Source of the DNA: a bacterium
GTDB lineage: Bacteria > AUK180
Direction: 5' to 3'
Assembly: GCA_030622125.1 (NCBI GenBank)
Contig: JAUXGM010000005.1
Span: forward strand, 1-32,720
DNA length: 32,720 nt
The position numbers and the translations under genes were made by a program. The notes under the pieces were generated by a model that did not search any database, was not told where the DNA came from, and saw only the letters and a list, made by a program, of their open reading frames with translations. This document shows, one piece after another, positions 15,657-21,919 of the stretch. How positions within the stretch are numbered: the stretch's first letter is position 1; each line of letters opens with the position of its first letter.

Positions 15657-16493
15657 TTATTCTCCTATTTTGAATAATTGACATGGTTTTATCTTGAATT
15701 GCAATTTTGTCGGGTCAGGTGTACCACCTTTCCTTTGCATAGTAATTTTTCCAATATACAAACTTCCTCTTGGTGAAATTTTTACATCACCAGTGCCAAA
15801 AAAATTCATTGTAGTATTAATATCTTTAAGCATCCAGTCTGTTGTCTTTTCCTGTTTATTTAGTCTTGTAACTAATACCCAGCCAGCTGAAAGTCCACCT
15901 CTTCCTTTAATAATATCGCTTACTATAAGAATTTTATTTTTGTCAATGAAATGAATGATTTTTTTCAAAATCGTATTCGGTATTTCATTTAAAAACAATC
16001 TTCTGTTATCTTGCAATTTTATTTTACCAATTAATTTTCTCTGAGTTTTAGGGAGAATTTCACCAGTAAAAAGTTTTAACCACAAAGCTATTTCATTATC
16101 AAATCCCCACATTTTTTGATAAGCATTAACAGTTCTTTTGTCTATTTGATTATAATCAGCATCAGAGTTTGCTTTTTTAAGTGATAGATTTTCTATTTTA
16201 AATATGTTTCCAATCTTAATAATAATTCTTATTTGGACATCTGCCTTTTTAAATTTAATGAATTTTTCATATTCCCTTTCATCTACTTTAAATTTACTTA
16301 AATCATTTTTTTTAATTCTAACAGGAATTTGAATTGCTTTCACAGAATTAAGTTTTTTAATATTATAGCCCATAATTTTAAGCCATTCTTGTGCCTCTTG
16401 ATCTTTTTTCCAATTATTAAATTTTTTACAGATATCTTTTTCATTTGTGAATCCACCCTTTGCGGTTTTTGAACCGAGTTCCGCTTTATTCAT
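15657..16493 (-). CDS. HinP1I-like type II restriction endonuclease
   Basis: This 278 aa protein resembles R.HinP1I from my knowledge of that sequence: the start ELGSKTAKGGFTNEKDI, then EAQEWLKIMGYN, NQIDKRTVNAYQKMWGFDN, LIVSDIIKGRGGLSAGWVLV, and the end GTGDVKISPRGSLYIGKITM. HinP1I uses D62, Q81 and K83 (SDX20QXK type). The same spacing here falls on D85, S104 and K106, so the metal-site Asp and Lys are kept but Gln is Ser. The protein is ~30 residues longer than HinP1I, with extra sequence at ~55-80. It is transcribed from its own promoter and coupled to the methyltransferase gene. Family confidence is high; specificity for GCGC is not assured, because the partner is a DPPF amino-methyltransferase. 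Confidence 0.85.
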   Translation of the reverse strand: MNKAELGSKTAKGGFTNEKDICKKFNNWKKDQEAQEWLKIMGYNIKKLNSVKAIQIPVRIKKNDLSKFKVDEREYEKFIKFKKADVQIRIIIKIGNIFKIENLSLKKANSDADYNQIDKRTVNAYQKMWGFDNEIALWLKLFTGEILPKTQRKLIGKIKLQDNRRLFLNEIPNTILKKIIHFIDKNKILIVSDIIKGRGGLSAGWVLVTRLNKQEKTTDWMLKDINTTMNFFGTGDVKISPRGSLYIGKITMQRKGGTPDPTKLQFKIKPCQLFKIGE

Positions 16494-16549
16494 ATTTTCT
16501 TCTCATAAAGGTAAATTTTAACATTTATTTCTCTCATTAGCATTTTTAT

Positions 16550-16577
16550 ATTATATCATTTCTTCATTATTTTTCAA
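16550..16577 (-). promoter_or_regulatory. Promoter of the restriction-modification operon
   Basis: On the minus strand: TTGAAA (16572-16577), 16 bp spacer, TATAAT (16550-16555) with TGA before it. It gives a leader of ~50 nt ending in GAGAAG before the nuclease ATG. Confidence 0.75.
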
Positions 16578-16662
16578 AATTATTTTTTTTCCCGGGACAG
16601 ACCAAAGAAAGAGGATCAAAAATAGAGGTTGGTGAAAAAACAAAAAGAGAGATTATCACGAT

Positions 16663-16694
16663 GGAGTTTACCCCGCATCAACGGGGGAAACTCC
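16663..16694. repeat. Palindromic element GGAGTTT...AAACTCC
   Basis: GGAGTTTACCCCG (16663-16675) pairs with CGGGGGAAACTCC (16682-16694), with one mismatch. Part of it (GTTTACCCCG) also occurs at ~4252 in the other repeat block, so it is a dispersed repeat. Confidence 0.7.
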
Positions 16695-16700
16695 AAAGAT

Positions 16701-16725
16701 GGATTCCTGCTTTCGCAGGAATGAC
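16701..16725 (-). repeat. GTCATTC-type hairpin repeat, copy 1
   Basis: On the minus strand, GTCATTCCTGCGAAAGCAGGAATCC: arms ATTCCTGC and GCAGGAAT around a GAAA loop. It differs by one base from 16778-16802 and shares its GTCATTC...GAATCC frame with an element inside the S1 gene. Confidence 0.85.
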
Positions 16726-16777
16726 GAGATACAAACTAAAAACTAAAAGTGTAAAGTAAAGAATAATAAGAAAAGAT

Positions 16778-16802
16778 GGATTCCTGCCTTCGCAGGAATG
16801 AC
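16778..16802 (-). repeat. GTCATTC-type hairpin repeat, copy 2
   Basis: A second copy of 16701-16725, 77 bp away, with the loop GAAG instead of GAAA. No T-tract follows on either strand, so a mobile palindromic repeat is more likely than a terminator. Confidence 0.85.
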
Positions 16803-16865
16803 AGATGGATTGGCGGGCTGTGGTTATTAAATTAATGAAGAATCATAAAAATTCTGCTTCTTAAT

Positions 16866-16894
16866 TTGAAAAAAATTAAATATTTTGATATAAT
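16866..16894 (+). promoter_or_regulatory. Promoter of the M50-trpS-scpAB-rluB-cmk-plsC-rpsA operon
   Basis: TTGAAA (16866-16871), 17 bp spacer, TATAAT (16889-16894) with TGA before it. The expected start is ~16901, only 3-9 nt before the first codon of the M50 protease gene. Confidence 0.85.
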
Positions 16895-16909
16895 AAAAGT
16901 TAAGTGAAT

Positions 16910-17536
16910 ATGAATCCGTTATTGTTGGGTATTGCCCAAGCCCTTATTGTTTTAATTTCCATTTCTGTCCATGAGGCGTCACACGCTTATGCCGCATACA
17001 AAATGGGTGATCCTACGGCAATGCATCTCGGAAGGGTAACATTAAACCCTTTGAAACACATAGATCTATGGGGAACGATCATAATCCCATTGATACTAAT
17101 TCTTTCAAGGGTTGGTTTTGTTGTGGGGTGGGCAAAACCGGTTCCAATTAATCCGAATAACTTTGAAGATAGAAAAAAGGGAGAGATAATCGTTTCGCTT
17201 GCAGGACCGCTTTCAAATCTTCTTCTTGCTACTGTTGTCGGGCTATTGATGAGATTTCTCTTTAGCGCACAAATAGGGAATAATATTCTATTCAACCTTC
17301 TTTTTCTCATCTTCGCTATAAATATACTGCTTGCCTTTTTTAATCTTATTCCTATTCCGCCGCTTGATGGTTCTCATGTACTTGAAAATATGCTTTCTTA
17401 TAAAGCGAAAGAGGTTTATCGGAGAATAGCACCATTTTCCTTTATTATTATCCTTATTCTTATAAATGTGATATCTCCGCTATTTTTTCTTATCTTACGA
17501 TTTTTTGCAAAAATAATTATAGGAATATCTCTATAA
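16910..17536 (+). CDS. Site-2 protease-like membrane metalloprotease (M50B)
   Basis: A polytopic membrane zinc protease of the short M50B type (about 208 aa). The zinc motif HEASH lies ~20 residues in, and the third ligand is in NLIPIPPLDG. LNPLKHIDLWGTIIIPL and SLAGPLSNLLLA are also typical of the family. Such proteins cut substrates within the membrane; the substrate here is unknown. Two starts are possible: GTG at 16904 or ATG at 16910. The promoter would place the transcript start at ~16901, so either gives a very short leader and there is no proper ribosome site. I prefer the ATG. The stop is directly followed by the trpS ATG. This gene next to trpS and scpAB is a recurrent arrangement in bacteria. 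Confidence 0.9.
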   Translation: MNPLLLGIAQALIVLISISVHEASHAYAAYKMGDPTAMHLGRVTLNPLKHIDLWGTIIIPLILILSRVGFVVGWAKPVPINPNNFEDRKKGEIIVSLAGPLSNLLLATVVGLLMRFLFSAQIGNNILFNLLFLIFAINILLAFFNLIPIPPLDGSHVLENMLSYKAKEVYRRIAPFSFIIILILINVISPLFFLILRFFAKIIIGISL

Positions 17537-18505
17537 ATGAAAAGGGTAGTATCGGGAATTAGACCGACAGGGCGGCTTCACATCGGACATCTAAAAGGAA
17601 TTATTGAAAATTGGGTCAAATTGCAAGAAGAATATGAGACCTTTTATTTTATTGCGGATATCCATTCATATACAACTAATCTTTCAACTGCAAAATCCGA
17701 ATTTTACTATGATATAGTAAGGGATCTTTTAGCCGAGGGGATCAATCCCGATAAATCAACTCTATTTGTTCAATCGGAAATTTCGCAGCATAGTGAACTT
17801 TCAACATTGCTTTCAATGGTAACACCATTGGGTTGGTTGCAGAGATGCCCGACCTTTAAAGAGGCGATCTCGAATACAAATGATAAAGAAATGATCTCCC
17901 TTGGGCTTATTTCCTATCCCGTTCTGATGACCTCGGATGTTGTATTGTATGATGCCAATTTTGTTCCGGTCGGCAAGGATCAGTTACCTCATCTTGAGTT
18001 GGCTCGTGAAATAGTCAGAAGATTTAACAGGATATTCGGGAAGACCTTTGTTGAACCTAAATCACTTCTTACAAAATTTCCGCTTTTAATAGGAACCGAT
18101 AATAGAAAAATGAGTAAGAGTTATGATAATTGTATTTATTTGAATGAAAATGACGAGCTGTTAAGAAAAAAGATCATGTCAATGATAACCGATAAAAATA
18201 AGGTTCGTAGAAATGATCCGGGAGAACCGAATGTTTGTAATGTTTTTTCGTATCATAACATATTTGGAACCGTTGATATAGAAGAAATTGAAAAAACCTG
18301 TAAAAGCGGAGAGCTCGGATGCGTTGACTGTAAAAAGAATCTATGCAATACTATGTCGGAAATTATCGGAATACATCGGAAGAAAAAAAGCCGATTTTCT
18401 AATGAATATGTAAGAGAGATATTAGAAGAAGGTAGAAAAAAAGCATCAAAAATAGCAAAGCAAAAGATAAAAATCGTAAAAGAAAACATGGGGATGAGGT
18501 TATAA
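17537..18505 (+). CDS. trpS: Tryptophanyl-tRNA synthetase
   Basis: A class I aminoacyl-tRNA synthetase that charges tRNA-Trp. It has the signature HIGH (H15-H18 in TGRLHIGHLKG) and KMSKS (191-195), with the TrpRS-typical PVLMTSDVVLYDANFVPVGK and DQLPHLELAR. At 322 aa it has the standard bacterial length. Its ATG directly follows the stop of the M50 protease gene, with no separate ribosome site, so translation is probably coupled. Three bases separate it from scpA. A Cys-containing stretch at ~250-275 (GELGCVDCKKNLC) is seen in a number of TrpRS proteins. Confidence 0.97.
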   Translation: MKRVVSGIRPTGRLHIGHLKGIIENWVKLQEEYETFYFIADIHSYTTNLSTAKSEFYYDIVRDLLAEGINPDKSTLFVQSEISQHSELSTLLSMVTPLGWLQRCPTFKEAISNTNDKEMISLGLISYPVLMTSDVVLYDANFVPVGKDQLPHLELAREIVRRFNRIFGKTFVEPKSLLTKFPLLIGTDNRKMSKSYDNCIYLNENDELLRKKIMSMITDKNKVRRNDPGEPNVCNVFSYHNIFGTVDIEEIEKTCKSGELGCVDCKKNLCNTMSEIIGIHRKKKSRFSNEYVREILEEGRKKASKIAKQKIKIVKENMGMRL

Positions 18506-18508
18506 ATA

Positions 18509-19255
18509 ATGTTTGAGATAAAAACAAATATCTTTAGTGGTCCTCTTGATTTACTTGTTGAGCTTGCCAGATCGCATGATATTGATATTTTAAAGATTAA
18601 GATGGTTAATATAATTGAGGATTTTATTGAATATATCAATAGGGCAAAACAGGAAAGTATAAATTTAACTACGGATTTTATGGGAATGGCATCGTATTTA
18701 ATCCTATTGAAATCACGATTACTGCTTCCAAAAGATGAAGAAGATGAAGAGGATGCTATTTCAGAGATCAATGATTTGTTTGATATAATAAAAAAATATG
18801 AACTTATAAAAGATGCCGCTTTTGAACTTCAGGAATATCATAATTTGCAGGAAAAACTTCATTTTAGAGCTGACCCTGAATTGAGTAGATATATTGAACA
18901 TAAAAATTTTGACATTGATGAATTAGATCCTTATTCCCTGACAAAAAAGGTTCTTGAACTGTTGGACCGAAATAAAAAAAATGAGGATTTTGCGAGCATA
19001 ATAAAAGATAGTTTTAATATTGAGGATGAGATATCAAAACTCTTTGATTTCTTTTTAAAAAATAAATATACGGAATTTTCAATGTTAACAGAGGGGAAAA
19101 AGAAAGAAGAAATAGTAACTCTATTTTTTGCTCTCCTCATTATGGTAAAACAACAATTCTTAAGATTTACACAAAATGTACATTTCGGACCAATATATAT
19201 AAACTCACAGATAGAAGAAAACAGTGTTTTAGATTTGGAAAAGTATGAATATTGA
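18509..19255 (+). CDS. scpA: Segregation and condensation protein A
   Basis: This is the kleisin subunit of the SMC-ScpAB complex that compacts and separates chromosomes. The N-terminus has the family pattern FSGPLDLLVELARSHDIDI followed by ATYLILLKSRLLLPK-like sequence (MASYLILLKSRLLLP). The C-terminal winged-helix part is at ~190-245 (VTLFFALLIMVKQQ). Its 248 aa is normal. It overlaps scpB by 11 bp and follows trpS after three bases. SMC itself is not in the window. Confidence 0.95.
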   Translation: MFEIKTNIFSGPLDLLVELARSHDIDILKIKMVNIIEDFIEYINRAKQESINLTTDFMGMASYLILLKSRLLLPKDEEDEEDAISEINDLFDIIKKYELIKDAAFELQEYHNLQEKLHFRADPELSRYIEHKNFDIDELDPYSLTKKVLELLDRNKKNEDFASIIKDSFNIEDEISKLFDFFLKNKYTEFSMLTEGKKKEEIVTLFFALLIMVKQQFLRFTQNVHFGPIYINSQIEENSVLDLEKYEY

Positions 19256-19829
19256 TTTTCAGGAACTCAATAAAAGAAAAATAGAATCAATTCTATTCGT
19301 TGCGAATAGACCTATTTCCTTAAAAAAGATTGTGAAGCTTCTGGACCTTCCTCCGGATACTATTGTATCGGCTATAAAGACATTAAATGAAAAATACAAA
19401 AGAGAACAAAATGCTTTTTTTATAGAAGAGATTGGAGAGGGTTACATCTTTGCTACCTGTCCTGAATTTGATGATATTATAAGGAATTTTTACAGTTTAG
19501 AAGAACAAATGTCATTAACAGATCTTAATATCGAAGTACTTGCAATTATTGCTTATAATCAACCGATTACCAGAATTGAGGTAGATGCCGTTAGAGGTAA
19601 TGTCGACTCCTCTTTTCATATTAAAACATTACTTGAGAAGGGATTTTTAAAAATGGTTGGAAAAAAGATAGTTCCCGGAAGACCCTTTTTATATGGAACT
19701 ACAAAACAATTTTTAATTTATTTTGGTTTAAAATCACTCTCGGATCTGCCGAAAATCAGCGAGATCAAAGAGGAATTTAAGTCAAGGGAAACAAAAAATG
19801 AAACTGATACGCTTCCTGGTTTTGAATAA
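19245..19829 (+). CDS. scpB: Segregation and condensation protein B
   Basis: This is the second non-SMC subunit of the condensin complex, 194 aa, with two winged-helix domains. Diagnostic stretches are KRKIESILFVANRPISLKKI and LTDLNIEVLAIIAYNQPITR followed by EVDAVRGNVDSS and GRPFLYGTT. It is translationally coupled to scpA by an 11 bp overlap and overlaps the following pseudouridine synthase by 32 bp. ScpB binds ScpA as a dimer. Confidence 0.95.
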   Translation: MNIDFQELNKRKIESILFVANRPISLKKIVKLLDLPPDTIVSAIKTLNEKYKREQNAFFIEEIGEGYIFATCPEFDDIIRNFYSLEEQMSLTDLNIEVLAIIAYNQPITRIEVDAVRGNVDSSFHIKTLLEKGFLKMVGKKIVPGRPFLYGTTKQFLIYFGLKSLSDLPKISEIKEEFKSRETKNETDTLPGFE

Positions 19830-20607
19830 TATTGCTTCACGGAGAAAAGCAATAGAATTATTAAAAAAAAATGAAATAAAAGTCAATAATAAAATTGTGG
19901 GGAATTCTACAAATGAAATAGATATAGAAACGGACATTGTTTCTTATAACGGAAAACAATACAAAGGAATTCCGGATTTTTATTATTTAGTTGTAAATAA
20001 ACCAAGAGAAATTGTTGTTACAAAATCCGATCCGCAGCATAGAAAAACAATATATGACTTGATTTATGAAAAGCGGCTCTTTAAGATCGCAGCAAACATT
20101 CTTTGGTTTGATCTATCGGAATCAGCTATTTACAGAAAATATAAAGAATTTAAAAAATTGAACATGCTTTATGCAGGGCGTCTTGATTTTAATACAATGG
20201 GGTTGTTGTTAATGAGTAATGATTCAGAACTTATAAATAAACTATCGCATCCTACCAATAAGATAAAAAAATATTACCGTGTTAAGGTATACAAGCACCT
20301 TTCTCAAAAACAAATTGAGATATTTAAAAAAGGCGTTTATGTTAAGGTTCCGGTAAACTCCAAAGAAAAAGTGGTAAAATTTACCTGCAATTTTGAAAGG
20401 ATTAAACCGCAAAGATCCGATATGATCCTATATATTTCCATATACTCCGGTGAAAATAGAATAATCCGCCGTGCCTTTGCGCAGATGGGTCATCCTGTTG
20501 TTACTTTAAAAAGAACCCAAGAAGGACCGATAAAATTAAGAGGATTAAAAATTGGCGAATATAGGTTTTTATCGAAAGAGGAGGTAAAAACATTAAAAAA
20601 AATATAA
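19798..20607 (+). CDS. RsuA/RluB-family pseudouridine synthase
   Basis: An rRNA pseudouridine synthase of the RsuA/RluB/E/F group. Residues 1-45 are an S4 RNA-binding domain (IRFLVLNNIASRRKAIELL, KVNNKIV). The catalytic motif is AGRLDFNTMGLLLMSND, whose Asp is the nucleophile. PRVYKV-like KKYYRVKVYK and GENRIIRRAFAQMGHPV complete the family pattern. At 269 aa it includes extra sequence (around residues 85-125) between the S4 domain and the catalytic motif. The start is supported by AAGGGA before the ATG and by the immediate S4 domain. By context (scpB-rluB-cmk) it is probably the 23S rRNA enzyme RluB, but specificity cannot be proved. The gene's last codons contain the ribosome site for cmk. 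Confidence 0.9.
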   Translation: MKLIRFLVLNNIASRRKAIELLKKNEIKVNNKIVGNSTNEIDIETDIVSYNGKQYKGIPDFYYLVVNKPREIVVTKSDPQHRKTIYDLIYEKRLFKIAANILWFDLSESAIYRKYKEFKKLNMLYAGRLDFNTMGLLLMSNDSELINKLSHPTNKIKKYYRVKVYKHLSQKQIEIFKKGVYVKVPVNSKEKVVKFTCNFERIKPQRSDMILYISIYSGENRIIRRAFAQMGHPVVTLKRTQEGPIKLRGLKIGEYRFLSKEEVKTLKKI

Positions 20608-21254
20608 CCATTGCAATTGATGGTCCGGCAGGAAGCGGAAAATCAACCATTGCAAGAGAATTATCGAAGAAGCTTTCCATTGTTTATATCGACACCGGAG
20701 CATTTTACCGAAGCGTTGCATTATTTAAGCTCAGAAATAAAGATGCAAAAGAAGATGAAATTACTCAATTCGCCCGAAATATGACCATAAAATTTAAAGA
20801 AACATCGGAAATTACCGGAATTTTCTTAAATGGTGAGGATGTAACCGAGATAATAAGAGGATCCGATGTAACCGAACTGGTGTCTGATGTTGCCGATATA
20901 AAAAATGTGAGAATAGAAATAAATAAGGGATTAAGGAGAATGGCAGAGAAAAACGGGGGTATTCTTGAAGGCAGGGATATTCAAACCCTTGTTCTTCCGT
21001 TCGCTGATTATAAATTTTTCTTGATCGCTTCTCCCGAGATAAGAGCAAAAAGGAGATTAAAGGATTATAAAAAATTAAATATTAAAAAAAATTTTAGTAG
21101 CGTTCTGAAAGATATAATCGCTCGTGACAAAAGGGATAAAAACAGAGATTTTGGTGCCTTGAAAAAAGCAAAAGACGCTATAATAATAAACAGCAGTGAT
21201 ATGACATTGAAAGAAGTTTTAGAAAAAATATTATTTTTTTTAAAAAAAGATTGA
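20592..21254 (+). CDS. cmk: Cytidylate kinase, apparently with an AUU start
   Basis: CMP/dCMP kinase: the P-loop GPAGSGKS is at residues 11-18, then DTGAFYR (34-40) and GRDIQTLVLPFADYKFFL. The conserved N-terminus (NITIAIDGPAGSG) lies upstream of the first in-frame ATG at 20781, so starting there would delete the P-loop. No ATG, GTG or TTG exists in frame between the RluB reading region and the P-loop. A perfect AGGAGGT (20579-20585) stands six bases before ATT at 20592, giving a 220 aa protein of standard length that begins M-K-K-N-I-T. AUU initiation is known for infC and pcnB. A single base error (ATT for ATG) is the alternative. It overlaps the pseudouridine synthase gene by 16 bp. Confidence 0.9.
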   Translation: MKKNITIAIDGPAGSGKSTIARELSKKLSIVYIDTGAFYRSVALFKLRNKDAKEDEITQFARNMTIKFKETSEITGIFLNGEDVTEIIRGSDVTELVSDVADIKNVRIEINKGLRRMAEKNGGILEGRDIQTLVLPFADYKFFLIASPEIRAKRRLKDYKKLNIKKNFSSVLKDIIARDKRDKNRDFGALKKAKDAIIINSSDMTLKEVLEKILFFLKKD

Positions 21255-21277
21255 TTTTATTTGAAAGAAAAGGTATA

Positions 21278-21919
21278 ATGAAAATATTTAGGTACTATTT
21301 TTACCAAACAATGACATTATTAGTAAGGTTCTTTGTTAGATTTTTTTTACGGTTTAAGTTGATAAAATTGGAAAAAAGCATCAAGAAAAGAGGAAACATT
21401 CTTGTAATTTCCAACCATCAAAGCTTACTTGATCCTCCGATAATAGGGAGTTTCATAACTGAACTTTATCTTTCGGTTTTTGCAAAGGCGGAACTTTTTA
21501 AGGTTCCGGTTTTAAGAAAAGTTATTATACTTTTAAATGCTTTCCCCGTAAAAAGAGGCGAAGCGGATATCGATGCCCTGCGAAAAGCAATAACTATTCT
21601 AAAAGCAAATGGCGCATTGATGATGTTTCCCGAAGGAACGCGAACAACTGATGGTAAAATGGGTCCCTTTAAAAGAGGAGTCGGTTACATTGCAAGTAAA
21701 GCAAAATGTAATGTTCTTCCTGTATATATAAAAGGTTTTGACCGTGTAATACCTAAAAAAGGTAAACTACATTTCCGTTGGCCTATGTCAATGGTGGTAG
21801 GAGAAATGATAGAATATAAAGAGATAAAACAAGATATGAAAAACGAAAAAAATTATACTAAAATATCTGAATATTTGTATGGTAAGGTTAAAAGCTTAGC
21901 CAGGGAGGCAAAAAAATGA
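21278..21919 (+). CDS. plsC: 1-acyl-sn-glycerol-3-phosphate acyltransferase
   Basis: A PlsC-family acyltransferase that adds the second acyl chain in phosphatidic acid synthesis at the inner face of the membrane. It has an N-terminal membrane helix (~8-25), NHQSLLDP (N46, H47, D52; the HxxxxD motif), a central FPVKRGEADIDAL, and FPEGTRT. I start at the ATG at 21278 (213 aa) because AAAAGG precedes it; a TTG at 21251 overlapping the cmk stop is the alternative. Its stop overlaps the S1 start as ATGA. cmk-plsC-rpsA is a known gene order. Confidence 0.93.
   Translation: MKIFRYYFYQTMTLLVRFFVRFFLRFKLIKLEKSIKKRGNILVISNHQSLLDPPIIGSFITELYLSVFAKAELFKVPVLRKVIILLNAFPVKRGEADIDALRKAITILKANGALMMFPEGTRTTDGKMGPFKRGVGYIASKAKCNVLPVYIKGFDRVIPKKGKLHFRWPMSMVVGEMIEYKEIKQDMKNEKNYTKISEYLYGKVKSLAREAKK

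Larger units (their letters stand above)
16494..16903. other. Divergent intergenic region with two promoters and hairpin repeats
   Basis: This ~410 bp stretch has no gene. It holds the leftward restriction-modification promoter (16550-16577), a GC-rich patch beginning CCCGGGACAG (~16591), three hairpin elements (16663-16694, 16701-16725, 16778-16802) separated by heptad-like A-rich sequence (AAACTAA units near 16734), and the rightward promoter of the housekeeping operon (16866-16894). Confidence 0.8.

Noticed and set aside
16701-16802. Paired hairpins as a bidirectional terminator or short CRISPR array
   Set aside because: There is no T-tract, only two copies, and related copies occur elsewhere including inside rpsA; there is no array of regular spacers and no cas gene.
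18253-18771. Antisense frame of 172 codons across trpS/scpA
   Set aside because: It overlaps two certain genes; the Ser- and Ile-rich translation is typical of a shadow frame.
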